From contig CM043963.1 of NCBI GenBank assembly GCA_014529385.2, forward strand, positions 70,460,912 through 70,524,911: a DNA stretch of 64,000 nt. Direction: 5' to 3'. The stretch's first letter is position 1; each line of letters opens with the position of its first letter. The position numbers and the translations under genes are program-made. The DNA is from Adiantum capillus-veneris (Eukaryota > Streptophyta > Polypodiopsida > Polypodiales > Pteridaceae). Positions 36,105 to 47,067 of this stretch are shown here, in pieces. The notes below the pieces were generated by a model, which made no database searches, was not told the origin of the DNA, and saw only the letters and a program-made list of their open reading frames with translations.

Positions 36105-36264
36105 ACATAGTGGGGTGGAGTTAGAGTGGCAAGAAGCCCACACTCCTTATTCCTCTATGTATATAAAGAATAAGGGTAAGTTAGTGCAGTCAGTGAAGTC
36201 AATGGACAACCGAACATTGGACATCTGGCCCCCTAGCAAAGCAAATCCACATTTAATCCCAACA
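36019..36264 (-). repeat. Element B 3' LTR
   Basis: In plus view it runs from TGAAGGGTTTACAAGTG to AATCCCAACA; on the minus strand the start is TGTTGGGATTAAATG after the purine tract TTTAAGTGGAAGG. It contains (GA)n at about 36056-36102. It matches 57558-57749 over most of its length. Confidence 0.75.
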
Positions 36265-36489
36265 ACCTTCCACTTAAAGGAAAATGTGTCAATAAGTGAG
36301 TTTTGCTAGCTAAACTACTAGTATGTAAAAGAAAATAGGTGAGAGACTCTCTCAATCTATGCCACTAGCTCGCACACTTGATCTAGATGTTGTCGTATCG
36401 GCTTTAGTGATAGTCGAGCATGCAAATCCATGATAGAGCATGCATGCAAATCTCATAAATATCTCTGTATGGTTCGTGTAGCTCCACAA

Positions 36490-36718
36490 TGTGAGTGCGC
36501 GAATGCGGTGCGTGTGCAAAGAGTGAGAAGGGGGGGGAGAGAGAGTACACAGGATGTGGGTGGAGCTCCCAAATCTCACTGTATGAGCACAATGTGAGAA
36601 TGAGTGAGAGCTCCTTATTCTTTGTATGCATAAAGAATAAGGAGATAAATGTGGGCGGCCGGACACTAGCTGACATACAAGGGCAAAGCACGGTGAGGCA
36701 CACTGCCTTTACCTAACA
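36490..36718 (-). repeat. Element A 3' LTR
   Basis: Plus view TGTGAGTGCGCGAATG to CTTTACCTAACA, 229 bp. Roughly 10% different from the 5' LTR at 54305-54533 by eye, including a small indel pair. Confidence 0.9.
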
Positions 36719-36803
36719 TTCTCCCACTAAAGGCTATGTGATGATAAGTGGCGAGAAGACTAGCCTACAACTAGTATATACAAGAGGTGAGAGAAGACGG
36801 CTT

Positions 36804-38029
36804 TCAACCTATGCCCACTAGCTCACTCTGTAATCGCTCTAGTGTAGATGCAACATGCATACCACTAGGGCTAGATCTACGATGACACTCCTGATGCAGG
36901 TATCGAGTGACGACCTGCATGGCTCCACAACGCACAATGCCAGTGTCAGTCAGCGCACAATTGACAACTCCCACTGCAAATGCACCAACCGCATAAGCAA
37001 GATCAGGTCTTGAGACTAAAAGGTCAGACATGAGAGACCCAAAAGCCGACGAAACATGTACTATGTGAGCCAAACTATCCCTGACAGCAACCTCAGTGCC
37101 ATATGCATCCTCATTAGGAACCACCTGACTATGCATCACCATGTAAACATCATCTAGCAAAGGCTTATTTGCTGAGAATGACTACAAAACCAAAAAATTA
37201 GCACCATTGCAATCACACACAACTATCTGAAGGACACTGTTGCCCTCAAACATATCAGATGCATCATAGAACAATGCATTGGTATCTGGCTCAATTGATG
37301 TCACCTCAATTGATGACTAACAAAGCTGTGCATCCCCAAAGATACCACTGTCTGCGTGAATGTCACCACAAGGCAAATGCACAACCTGCTCTCAATGCAG
37401 CACATCCACAAAAGAGACATGCCTCATCTCTCACTCAAAGCATGTCAACAACAAAACCGAGACCACGCCGCCTCGAACCTTAGACACATGCATAGGATAT
37501 ACCAGGCCGCTGTGGGCTCCTGTGGCAATCACTAATGAACCGTAATGCATCTGAAAAGACTGGTCTCTAAAAAACCAACAACTGCCAACTATCTCATTGA
37601 GATCAAGCTCTATCTCAGCTGAGGAATATAACGCACATGTCATAGCGTGTATGAAGCACCACTGGGCAAAGACAAACAAACGTCTCCTGCACCCTCTATG
37701 TCAAATGCCGAACCATCAGTAAGTCGCACACAACCAAGTCTCCCATTAGAAAAAGTGCTAAGCCACTCACGACATTGTGTGACGTGGAAAGTAGCATCAC
37801 TATCTAGTAACCACTGTGGAGAAAGTGTGCTACCCATAGACAAATTTGCAAGAGATACACTCGAGGCAAGCATGATATCACCATCACTGGCATACACTAC
37901 CACTGGAACTACCTCTGTAACCTGTGCCAAAGCCGTATTTGCATCACGCATACATCTCCATTGTTGTCTCATACGTCTGAAACAACGGTGCCTAATATGT
38001 CTTGTATGACCACAATGCCAACAATGCAA
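36804..38029 (-). pseudogene. Element A coding remnants
   Basis: Two open stretches, 36804-37160 and 37640-38029, hold the RT/RNase H-junction and the zinc-knuckle plus protease region of a Copia polyprotein. In a complete Copia element about 2 kb of integrase and RT would lie between such segments; here only about 500 bp does. Element B shows a similar reduced layout. Confidence 0.7.
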
Positions 38030-38675
38030 GTATCGGCAAGAACGAGACCGTCATCTCTCACTCTGACACATATCTGCAACCATAAGTGAATGGCTAAGAA
38101 CCAAAGAATGATGAGAATTCTGGGAAAAATTTGGCAAAATATTCCCTATAAATTCAGCAAAACCTCAAGTACAATCTCAACCATAAACTATGCCAAATTA
38201 AATGGCAACAAAATGGGAGGTAACTCGACCACTACACAATGCTCAAAAGCATGATCAATCGCATTGAAATTGATGCTCACATATGCATAAGACAACTCCA
38301 CAATCTGCAAACTCTACAAGCATAAACTGGGACAAACTGCTCAACCGAGCGTAAAGCGTATAACTATATATGCAAATAGAGAGCAAATTAGCTCAAAACG
38401 CATCCCACAAGAGAAACTGCCATAAAAAATCTACAAAAACTTGTGAACCTTGTGACTAGCCTGTATTGTAGCCACACAAGCATACGTAAATCCTCACTCG
38501 TGCGAGAGTGGGTACAAGAACACCAAACCGTGTCCAAATTGACAAAACCTGTCAAAAGTGAGAGTAAACACTCGATCAAAGTGGGAATATATCGACCACT
38601 GTACAAGATGGCATAACACTGTAAGATTTTATGGCAAGAAGACGGGGAAAAATGAATAGAATTTCCTTTGCAAAA

Positions 38676-38909
38676 TGTGCGCGTATGTCGCACGTGTCAA
38701 TGCAAGGAACTTGGCGATACACCGTGTGCGAGCCACAAATGGCTCCAAGCACACAACAAACCTAAACTAGTAAGCTCAAAGAAGGCCATGGTGTGTCACT
38801 CACCGCTCTATGCTTGCTTCGTGGAGTATTCCTCGCCGCGAAGAAGAAGGAGACGCCGCTACGCCGCGCTCAACCACCTCACCGCCGCTGTGCCGCCGCA
38901 ATGCTCGAT

Positions 38910-38959
<50 letters not shown>

Positions 38960-39296
38960 CACATACACACACACAAGGAGGTGAAGAAGAAGAAGATGGA
39001 GATGGAGATGGAGCAAGAGCACTCTTCTATTGCACAAATGAGAGAATGAGTGAATTTTAGGTTTAGTTGACTTTTATATGAGCTCACCCCATTCACACTT
39101 GGGCGCCCATGCTTAGCCAACTAATCCCTTGAATGTTCCAGTTAGAGTGCGCCTCTCATCGACGATCACTCTTACCCTTTTCCTATTGGACCGACAAGCC
39201 CGGTACCTGACTCTACAAGTAAATAATACAATGTCCGCCGTAGGTTACAACGTCCGTCGTAGGTGATAGGGTGTCCGTGAGCCGTGAGGGTTAACA
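38676..39296 (-). repeat. Gypsy-type element 3' LTR
   Basis: Plus view TGTGCGCGTATGTCGC to GAGGGTTAACA. It contains (AC)n at about 38919-38956. The minus-strand reading starts TGTTAACCCTCACGG. Confidence 0.95.
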
Positions 39297-40920
39297 TGCC
39301 CCCCTTCCTGATGTAGATTCCGTCCTCGGAAGCTATTGAGTTAAAGCTCGTTCGTCGAGGTGGAAGAGCATTTGAGATGAATGTCCTTAGCCTTCTTCAG
39401 TCACTGCAAAATCAAACAAAATTGGCACAGTAATTGCATTCTCATAAGCGATTAAAAAGCATATGCAGTTTTAGGCAAACAAATTGATTGGTAACAGAAT
39501 TTTAAACAATTTGTCAGCAATAAACATTAAATTGCAATATAATCAAATGCATAAACAAATGTAAAGGTAAAAAATTAAACAAGTATGGGGTCGCCAATTT
39601 AACGGTCGACAGGCACTAGAGATCGACTATTAATACCATGGGTAAGCTTCTTAATTTTCTTTGGTCAATTAAGTTGTTTAATCGCGAGAGCGAAGTATTT
39701 CATGTTCGAGGGCTGACTAGAGGCTATACCTAGAAGACCTTGCAGTTAAGCTACGATAAAAGGAATTTCTCATGAAATCATCACCTGACTGATTACCTTT
39801 TCTTTGACCCCCCAAAGTCTTTTCACAGTGATTCAATTTCGATGTGTGTGCTTATTTTGTATGCCTTGGGTTTTTTTACTTTTCAAGGAAAAGCGCCCAC
39901 ACTGGGAACCTCTAGGGCTCTAGTACCATAGGCGATACATGTGAGTGAAGTACCCAATCAAGCTGAGATTTCTCTTCCAGCTTAAGATTTTACATTGTGG
40001 CACTTTGATTTGTTTTTGTTTGTTCGTTTTCAGCATTTTAATTTTGTAACTTTGGGGGGTCATATAACACTGATACACCTCCCCAGGCTCATCACACTAG
40101 TAAACTCCCTTTATAATACTTAAGCTAAAGGTCAATAGGGTCAAGCCCACTAGACAGTCCTAGTACATTTCACACAATGCTGCCTAAATCGGATTAAGAA
40201 CCTAAGTAACCAATGATTATTAGGAAGACATTCCACATGGTATTAAGAGAAGATCTCTAACACCTAACTTGGTCAAACTAGCTTAGTCGGATTGCTTGAT
40301 TTTTAAACCTAGACAAGTGATTATGTCAAAAAATTACATTGAATTAAATGTTTGTTACTAAGAAAATGTGCTGGATATTATGCTACCAATCACAATCAAA
40401 GCAGACAATCATAGATGCAAAAAAGATAAGGGGCAATGCTAATGGACAAGAAACACCTGTTTGTGTCGATGGTCGCGCTTGATTTGAAGAGTGAGTCGAG
40501 ATAAAGATTCCATGAAGGTCCAAATCCTAACAACAACAACACGCTCCTATACACACTAGGAAACACAAGGAATACCTCTAGGAGGCACATCAGTGGGAAA
40601 AAAGAAATTTGCTAATCACTCAACTCTAAAACAGAAACACTCCTATGGTACTAATTCTACCTACCCTCTATTGCTCGAGTGATGAGGATCAAAGGTGTTT
40701 TATGGCATAGGTTTCTGTTTCAGTGTACCGGATGCGAATGTGTAGGTCTGAGTCAATGTTTTGACTTTTATTGTGCATACTCGTTTGCTAATTTCTCTTG
40801 CTCTTTATTATTATTTTTGTTTTTTGTGAGCATAAGGCTTTATATGTACATTCCCTAAGATTGGGAGATTGAGAGGTCAGGGAGGAAGGTTGAGAGGGAA
40901 GCAACTGAATGATGACTGTT
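39297..40920 (-). other. 3' non-coding part of the gypsy-type element
   Basis: About 1.6 kb between the end of the coding remnant and the polypurine tract. No gene is seen on either strand. A long 3' non-coding region is common in Tat/Athila-type elements and often regulatory for packaging or expression; that role is inferred. Confidence 0.6.
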
Positions 40921-40949
40921 AGCAAACACTCCCCCCTTCCTTGGGTAGA

Positions 40950-41520
40950 TCATACCATTTGAAATGAGCTTGTCACCCTTTGAAACCAATTGTTCCAGTC
41001 GATAATAGGTGAGGATTTTTGCCAGTAGTTTTCTCTTACCTTAGGTGCCTCATCGAGCTGCAAGGGTGGTAAGGTACTCTCCCAGGATTGAACTTGAAGT
41101 GGTTCATCATGTGATTCTTGAACACTGGGAGGTGTGGATTCCTTTGTAGCTTTATGGAGGTCCACTATTGTAGGTTGAAGCTGTGGAGAAGCTTTTACCT
41201 CTATGGATGCATTACATGAGGAGCTAGAAGCTTCATGGGACTCCCCCCTTCCTGAGCTAGGTGGAACAAATCGTTCTTTCTTCGGTACCCAGACTAGCTC
41301 TGGAGCGGGTGTGTAGCATTCTGTGATTTTTTTCTTTCCTCGATCGTCGATTTGTTTCGGAGCTACAGGAGTGGGTTCATATGGATCAGGTGACAGGTAA
41401 GAACACAATCTACGTTTTGGCACCCAAATTTGATCATTTCCTTGATAGTAGCCTTGGGCTTCCAATAGTCGTTTAGGAATCCAACGCCACGTTTTCTTAC
41501 TTTTCTTGGAGCGAGTGGTA
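40950..41520 (-). pseudogene. Gypsy-type element: distal part of the polyprotein
   Basis: A charged, proline/serine-rich reading (IWVPKRRL, ELVWVPKKERFVPP, SWESTLPPLQLDEAP) on the minus strand, ending at about 40950. It lies on the left side of the Copia insertion, which splits the coding region of the host element. The repeated WVPK motif also occurs in the part to the right of the insertion. No enzyme domain is recognised. Confidence 0.6.
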
Positions 41521-41525
41521 CGTTT

Positions 41526-41746
41526 TGTTGGGATTAAAGCCCAAGTGGCCTCTTATGCGGATATGGCCGGCCGCCCGCCTAACTCACTTACCTCTAACTC
41601 TTTGTATATACTAACATATTCTTTGTGAATACTAAGGAATTGGGAGATAACCCTTCTAACAGATCTCTCTGCGTACTGTACTGTGTAAGCTCACTGTGTG
41701 TGTGTGAGAGAGAGAGAGTCGACCCACGCTCCGCTCCGCGACTTCA
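41526..41746 (+). repeat. Tork-like element 5' LTR
   Basis: TGTTGGGATTAAAGCCC to GCGACTTCA. It includes TATATACTAACATATTC (promoter-like) and a (TG)6(AG)6 tract. Confidence 0.95.
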
Positions 41747-41748
41747 AT

Positions 41749-41761
41749 TGGTATCAGAGCC
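41749..41761 (+). other. Tork-like element primer-binding site, initiator tRNA-Met
   Basis: TGGTATCAGAGCC two bases after the 5' LTR. Confidence 0.95.
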
Positions 41762-42800
41762 TTGGTGCCTTGGTTCAGTGCGGATTTGCGCAATCGCGCG
41801 CGCGCGCACTTTTCCGGCAGATTCTGGATCCGGAGTTTGAAAATTCACACTCGGCGTTCCGGGAGCGTTTCCAGCAGGTGACCTGCAGTTTTACCCCCCT
41901 TTCGAAGCCGTTTATGCCCTCAGAATTTCGTTCTGAGCACTACAGCAGAAGATAGATTTCAGCCGCAAAGAAATCCGTCTTGTGTAGATTGGCAAGCAGG
42001 AGGTGGTCGACATCAATATCGACATCGACATACATCACTTATTCGTCTTCAGAGCATCATCTATAGACCAGGTACACATATATATCATCAGATATATATA
42101 TTGCAGTCTGCATTGCTACTTCTTGTGCTTGCCAGGTTCCAGGGGAGGTGTGGCCATACGACGGCTTGACACCACTGGCATGTATTGCAGATTGATGTAC
42201 TGTGATTGTGGGTCTGCTAGTTGTGAGTCACGCTAGCAGACAGACCGCCGCAGCGGTCATAGGACAGTGATTGGTCTATTATAGGATGTATGCTAGTTCT
42301 GGGCAGTTTGCTGAGCCATCTGAGAGGGTCGTGTGTGAGGTTTTTTGAAGCCAAGCACTGGGGGCTGGGTTACCTAGTGTGAGGTGGATTAGGTTGCTGG
42401 AGTTCCCCTCTACACGCATCCTCTTCGGCGACTTTTATCCCTTAGGATGTATGACTTTGTGTAGACACTGGATTGCATCTTATGCGTCAGGCCGTTGAGG
42501 CATTGTTTAGAGTTCAGTCTTGAGACAGATACAGGTTCTGTCATCACCCAGAGAGGAGACAGTGTATGCTTACAGGATTTGTCACTGGTCAGCTATTTAT
42601 GATTGTTTTTTGAGCTATCTTTTGGTTCCCAGAGCTCAGTTTACAGGGGAGACTCTGTCAAAAATTTTCAAAATACTGACAGTTCCTGAGGAGAGGTGTT
42701 CAGCTTGTTGATTACAGCTTGTTTACTGTGTACAGAGGCCAGTTTACAGGGGAAACTCTGCCGGATTTTTCTCAGGAGTAAACAGTTTGGCAGATATGGC
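41762..42800 (+). other. Tork-like element 5' leader
   Basis: About 1 kb without a gene between primer site and gag. Segment 42323-42405 matches 23371-23453 in element C1, a conserved block in an otherwise diverged leader. Confidence 0.7.
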
Positions 42801-42841
42801 ATCTTCTCACAGTGAGACTCTTTACAACATAAAGAAGCTGG

Positions 42842-45800
42842 ATGGCACAAACTTTCCATTCTAGAAGAAGCAGATTTGGCAGGTTTTGGTGCAGAAAAAA
42901 ACAAGTGAAGCCACTGAAGCTCAAAGGGGAGAGACCAGAATTTATGGCTGAAGATGAGTGGGAAGAGCTTGACGAGTTAGCTTGTTCCACAATCATGCTG
43001 ACACTGGCAGAAAATGTTTACTTCAACGTAGCAGAAGAGACTACAGCGTATGGCGTATGGCAAAAGCTATGTGATATGTACGAGAAACAAAGTGCTGCTT
43101 CTCAGATTTACTGGCTCAAGAAATTGGTGGATTTGAAGATGAAGGAAGGGACAGCCATGTCAAATCATCTGAATGAATTTCACTCAATTTTCAGCCAGTT
43201 AACAGCACAGGAGATAGTCTTTCCAGATTCAGTGAAGGCTATGTTTCTCTTAATCACTTTGCCAGACAGTTGGGATACTTTTCGTACAGCGTTAAGTAAT
43301 TTTGTCGCGCCAGAAGGTCTTACAAGTGCTAATGTAGAAGGCAGCTTGCTCACAGAGGAAGTGAACAGGAAGAACATTGACAAAGGCAAAGGCAATAGCG
43401 CTTTGGTCGTTCGAGGGAGACAACAGTTTAAAGAGAAGAAGGGTAAGAAGGCACAAAACCGAAGTAAGTCTCGTGATTCGAAGTCAAAGGATGACATAGA
43501 ATGCTACCATTGTGGCAAGAAGGGTCACATGAAGCGAGACTGTATGAAGTGGAAACAAGAAAAAGGCAAAACAAAGAGTTCTGAGCAAGATGAAAAGAAG
43601 TGTTCAATGAAGATTGAAGAGGTGAATGTCACAGGATCTGGTTCAGACAGTGATTCTGGTATAGCAGGTGGTGACATCTTCCTTACAAGCAATCTTGATT
43701 CTGTTTTCTTGACTGCAGAGGATGGACATGCTATGAGTGATTGGATTATCGACTCAGGGGCATCTTTACATGTTTCTCCGCACAAAGAGTGGTTTACATC
43801 ATATGTGGCTACTAAAGACTATGTCAGACTTGGCAATGAGCAGGTTTGTGACATACTTGGAGTGGGAGATGTGCAGTTGAAGTTTCAGAATGGCTCTTCT
43901 TTATGGCTCAAGAATGTCAGACATGTTCCAGCAATCCGAAAGAGCTTGATTAGTACAGGGAAGTTGGATGATGCGGGTTATGTGACAGTTTTTGGGAACA
44001 GCGCTTGGAAGATCTCCAAAGGTTCGATGACTGTAGCACATGGCAGCAAGTCAGGAACTCTGTACACTTTACATGTTTTAGAGGTTAAAAACCATGTAAT
44101 TAATGTGATTGAGCAGCCAAGTGTGTCACTGTGGCATCGTAGGTTGGGACATATGTCAAAAAGAGGAATGGAAATACTTTCTCATTATGGTTATTTGCCT
44201 GGCTTTTCATTTCAAGATTTCGAGTTTTGTGAGCATTGTGTTTATGGTAAGCAAACACAGGAACCGCACAGATCAAAGAGGAATCGTAGGGACGAACGGT
44301 TAGCTCTTGTACACAGTGACCTATGCGGACCAATGCCTAGTTTGTCACTAGGGGGAGCAGCGTACTTTTGTACATTCATAGATGACTATTCTCGCAAAGT
44401 ATGGGTTTACTTCTTGAAGCACAAGGATGAGGTGCTCAAGGTCTTTAAGACATTCTTGCAGCTGGTGGAGAATCAGAGTGGTCAGAAGCTGAAGTGCTTG
44501 AGAACTGACAATGGTGGAGAGTACGTTTCCAAAGCTTTTCAAGACTTTTGTGAAGCAAAAGGGATTAAGCGGGAACTTACTGCACCATATAATCCTTCAC
44601 AGAATGGGGTTGCAGAACGTATGAATAGGACCATACAAGAGAAGGTCAGAAGCATGTTGTCAAATGCTGAGTTGCCTGATGGATTTTGGGCGGAAGCAGT
44701 GGCTACAACAGTCCATTTGATCAACAGGTCTCCTAGTAGGGTTCTGGATAAGAGTGCAGTGGCCGAGATGCTATGGACAGGCAAGGCACCTTCGTATAAG
44801 CATCTCAGAGTCTTTGGTTGTGAAGCTTATAGCCATATTCCTAAGGAGTTCAGAAATAAGTTAGAACCAAAGAGCAAGAAGTGTATATTTCTTGGCTACG
44901 GAGAATCGGGCGAGATGGGTTACCGGCTTTGGGATCCTGAGTCCAGAAAGCTTATTCGTAGCAATGATGTGCATTTCAATGAAGCCAAGTTTCACGCTAA
45001 GCCAGAGAAGACAGAGGAGATCAGAAGAGTTGTCTTCAGGGAAGATGGACCTAGTGCTAGCACATCAAGACAGCATGGTCAGGCTCAGGAACAGCCTATA
45101 GTGGCTAGAGAGGCAGAATCAGTTGTGGTGAGACGTTCTGAGCGTGTCTCCAAACCACCTGATCGTTATGTGCCATCTCTAAATTATGTCATGCTCACAG
45201 ATTGCGGAGAACCATCTTGTTACAAGGAAGCATTACAAGTGGTTGACTCGAAAAAATGGCAGTTGGCCATGCAGTCAGAGATGACAGCTCTGCATAAAAA
45301 CCAGACATGGAAGTTGGTTAAATTACCACAGGGCAAAAAGGCTCTACCTTGTAAATGGGTTTACAGGTATAAGATCACCGCTCATGATAGTCAGCCAAAG
45401 TACAAAGCAAGGCTTGTTGCCAAGGGCTTTAAGCAAGAACAAGGCATTGACTTTGATGAAGTCTTCTCTCCAGTGGTTAAGATGACTACATTGAGATGCT
45501 TTCTTGCATTGGTTGCTATATTGGATTTGGTGTTGCACCAAATGGATGTCAAGACAGCGTTCTTGCATGGTGATTTAGATGTGGAAATTTACATGCAGCA
45601 GCCAGAAGGGTTTGTTGAGAAAGGCATGGAACATTTGGTATGCCAGTTGTTAAAGAGTCTTTATGGCTTAAAACAATCACCGAGGGCATGGTACCATAAG
45701 TTCCACCAGTTTATGCTTTCTCAAGGCTACAAACGTAGTGAGTTCGATCACTGTCTATATACAAAGAAGGCTAAGGATGGCAGTTGGCTGATCCTTATTT

Positions 45801-46762
45801 TGTATGTGGATGACATGTTGATTGCCGGCAAACACTTGGAAGAAATTTCAGCTTTGAAGTCAAAGATGGCAAAATCGTTTGACATGAAAGACATGGGTGA
45901 GGCAAGTCATATACTTGGTATGCGCATTGAGAGAGACAGATCAAAGAAGTTGATTTGGTTATCTCAAACAGAGTATATTGACAAGGTTTTGCAACGTTTC
46001 AATATGGAGAAGGGAAAGGCATTGAGTGTTCCATTGCCACCATATGTGAAACTTAGCAAACAAGATTGTCCTGTGTCTGAGGAAGAAAAGGCTGAAATGG
46101 ATAAGATTCCATATGCGTCTGCAGTGGGTAGTTTGATGTATGCAATGATTGCTACACGTCCGGATATTGCATTTGCAGTGGGAGTGGTTAGCAGATATAT
46201 GTCAAATCCCGGCAAGAAACATTGGGAGGCAGTGAAAGGTATCATGAGATACTTAAAACATACAAAGAGTATGCGCATATGCTATGGTAGTCAGGATTTG
46301 AGTGTCAGAGGATACACTGACTCAGATTATGCAGGAGACTTGGATAAGAGGAGATCTACATCAGGCTATGTCTTTACATTGGCTGGAGGTGCCATATCAT
46401 GGCGATCTCGATTACAAGATTGTGTTACGCAGTCTACTACAGAAGCTGAGTATGTTGCAGCAAATGAGGCATGCAAAGAAGCTATTTGGCTTGGTAGATT
46501 GGTTGCAGACTTGGGAATCAATGCAGATATGCCAGAGTTATATTGTGATAGTCAAAGTGCTATACAATTGGCAAAGAATCCAGTGTTCCATTCGAAGACT
46601 AAGCATATTGATGTGAAGTATCACTTCATTAGGGAAGTACTTGAAGACAAGCAGATACAACTGCTGAAGATCCACACCAAGGACAATCCTGCTGATCTAC
46701 TCACAAAGGGACTTCCAGGAGAGGGCTTTGTGCATTGTCGTGAGTTATTGGGCATTGGATAG
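42842..46762 (+). CDS. Copia gag-pol polyprotein, Tork/Tnt1-like
   Basis: A 1306-codon frame, the usual size for a Copia polyprotein. Domains in order: gag (UBN2 type, about 1-190); zinc knuckle CYHCGKKGHMKRDC (about 221-234); protease WIIDSGASLHVSP (about 302-314); pre-integrase domain (HRRLGHMSKRGMEIL, about 435); integrase core (HSDLCGPMPSL, FIDDYSRKVWVYF, LRTDNGGEY, about 490-640). After a linker come RT (KARLVAKGFKQEQGIDFDEVFSPVV, YVDDMLIAG, about 850-1020) and RNase H (GYTDSDYAGDLDKRRSTSGY, TTEAEYVAANEACKEAIWL, about 1160-1290). The enzymes copy the RNA to DNA and integrate it. The frame runs to 46762, about 85 bp before the 3' LTR, with the purine tract AAGTGGGAGGT just before the LTR. 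Confidence 0.95.
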   Translation: MAQTFHSRRSRFGRFWCRKKQVKPLKLKGERPEFMAEDEWEELDELACSTIMLTLAENVYFNVAEETTAYGVWQKLCDMYEKQSAASQIYWLKKLVDLKMKEGTAMSNHLNEFHSIFSQLTAQEIVFPDSVKAMFLLITLPDSWDTFRTALSNFVAPEGLTSANVEGSLLTEEVNRKNIDKGKGNSALVVRGRQQFKEKKGKKAQNRSKSRDSKSKDDIECYHCGKKGHMKRDCMKWKQEKGKTKSSEQDEKKCSMKIEEVNVTGSGSDSDSGIAGGDIFLTSNLDSVFLTAEDGHAMSDWIIDSGASLHVSPHKEWFTSYVATKDYVRLGNEQVCDILGVGDVQLKFQNGSSLWLKNVRHVPAIRKSLISTGKLDDAGYVTVFGNSAWKISKGSMTVAHGSKSGTLYTLHVLEVKNHVINVIEQPSVSLWHRRLGHMSKRGMEILSHYGYLPGFSFQDFEFCEHCVYGKQTQEPHRSKRNRRDERLALVHSDLCGPMPSLSLGGAAYFCTFIDDYSRKVWVYFLKHKDEVLKVFKTFLQLVENQSGQKLKCLRTDNGGEYVSKAFQDFCEAKGIKRELTAPYNPSQNGVAERMNRTIQEKVRSMLSNAELPDGFWAEAVATTVHLINRSPSRVLDKSAVAEMLWTGKAPSYKHLRVFGCEAYSHIPKEFRNKLEPKSKKCIFLGYGESGEMGYRLWDPESRKLIRSNDVHFNEAKFHAKPEKTEEIRRVVFREDGPSASTSRQHGQAQEQPIVAREAESVVVRRSERVSKPPDRYVPSLNYVMLTDCGEPSCYKEALQVVDSKKWQLAMQSEMTALHKNQTWKLVKLPQGKKALPCKWVYRYKITAHDSQPKYKARLVAKGFKQEQGIDFDEVFSPVVKMTTLRCFLALVAILDLVLHQMDVKTAFLHGDLDVEIYMQQPEGFVEKGMEHLVCQLLKSLYGLKQSPRAWYHKFHQFMLSQGYKRSEFDHCLYTKKAKDGSWLILILYVDDMLIAGKHLEEISALKSKMAKSFDMKDMGEASHILGMRIERDRSKKLIWLSQTEYIDKVLQRFNMEKGKALSVPLPPYVKLSKQDCPVSEEEKAEMDKIPYASAVGSLMYAMIATRPDIAFAVGVVSRYMSNPGKKHWEAVKGIMRYLKHTKSMRICYGSQDLSVRGYTDSDYAGDLDKRRSTSGYVFTLAGGAISWRSRLQDCVTQSTTEAEYVAANEACKEAIWLGRLVADLGINADMPELYCDSQSAIQLAKNPVFHSKTKHIDVKYHFIREVLEDKQIQLLKIHTKDNPADLLTKGLPGEGFVHCRELLGIG

Positions 46763-46846
46763 ATGGCAGCCATGTAAATCTTTGTACATTTATGTTCATA
46801 GATTTACAGTTACTTAAAGTGCCACATTGGACTTTAAGTGGGAGGT

Positions 46847-47067
46847 TGTTGGGATTAAAGCCCAAGTGGCCTCTTATGCGGATATGGCCGGCCGCCCGCC
46901 TAACTCACTTACCTCTAACTCTTTGTATATACTAACATATTCTTTGTGAATACTAAGGAATTGGGAGATAACCCTTCTAACAGATCTCTCTGCGTACTGT
47001 ACTGTGTAAGCTCACTGTGTGTGTGAGAGAGAGAGAGAGTCGACCCACGCTCCGCTCCGCGACTTCA
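46847..47067 (+). repeat. Tork-like element 3' LTR
   Basis: 221 bp, identical to the 5' LTR except for about one base within the TG/AG microsatellite (TG5AG7 against TG6AG6). Confidence 0.95.

Larger units (their letters stand above)
41526..47067 (+). mobile_element. Young Ty1/copia element, Tork/Tnt1-like, nested in the gypsy-type element
   Basis: It is 5542 bp with two 221-bp LTRs (41526-41746 and 46847-47067) that differ by about one base. Its 5-bp target duplication is CGTTT (41521-41525 and 47068-47072). It has an initiator tRNA-Met primer site and a long gag-pol frame. The polyprotein resembles tobacco Tnt1 throughout RT and RNase H (for example PYASAVGSLMYAMIATRPDI). It looks nearly whole, with about one break. 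The near-identity of its LTRs and its position as the innermost layer both make it the youngest element here. Confidence 0.95.

Noticed and set aside
38668-39060. Frames in the gypsy-type LTR, also at 52413-52884
   Set aside because: They are LTR sequence with (AC)n/(CT)n tracts; duplicated because the LTRs are duplicated.
42842-46762. Domesticated host gene derived from Copia gag-pol
   Set aside because: LTRs, target duplication, primer site and polypurine tract are all present, so this is simply a young element.
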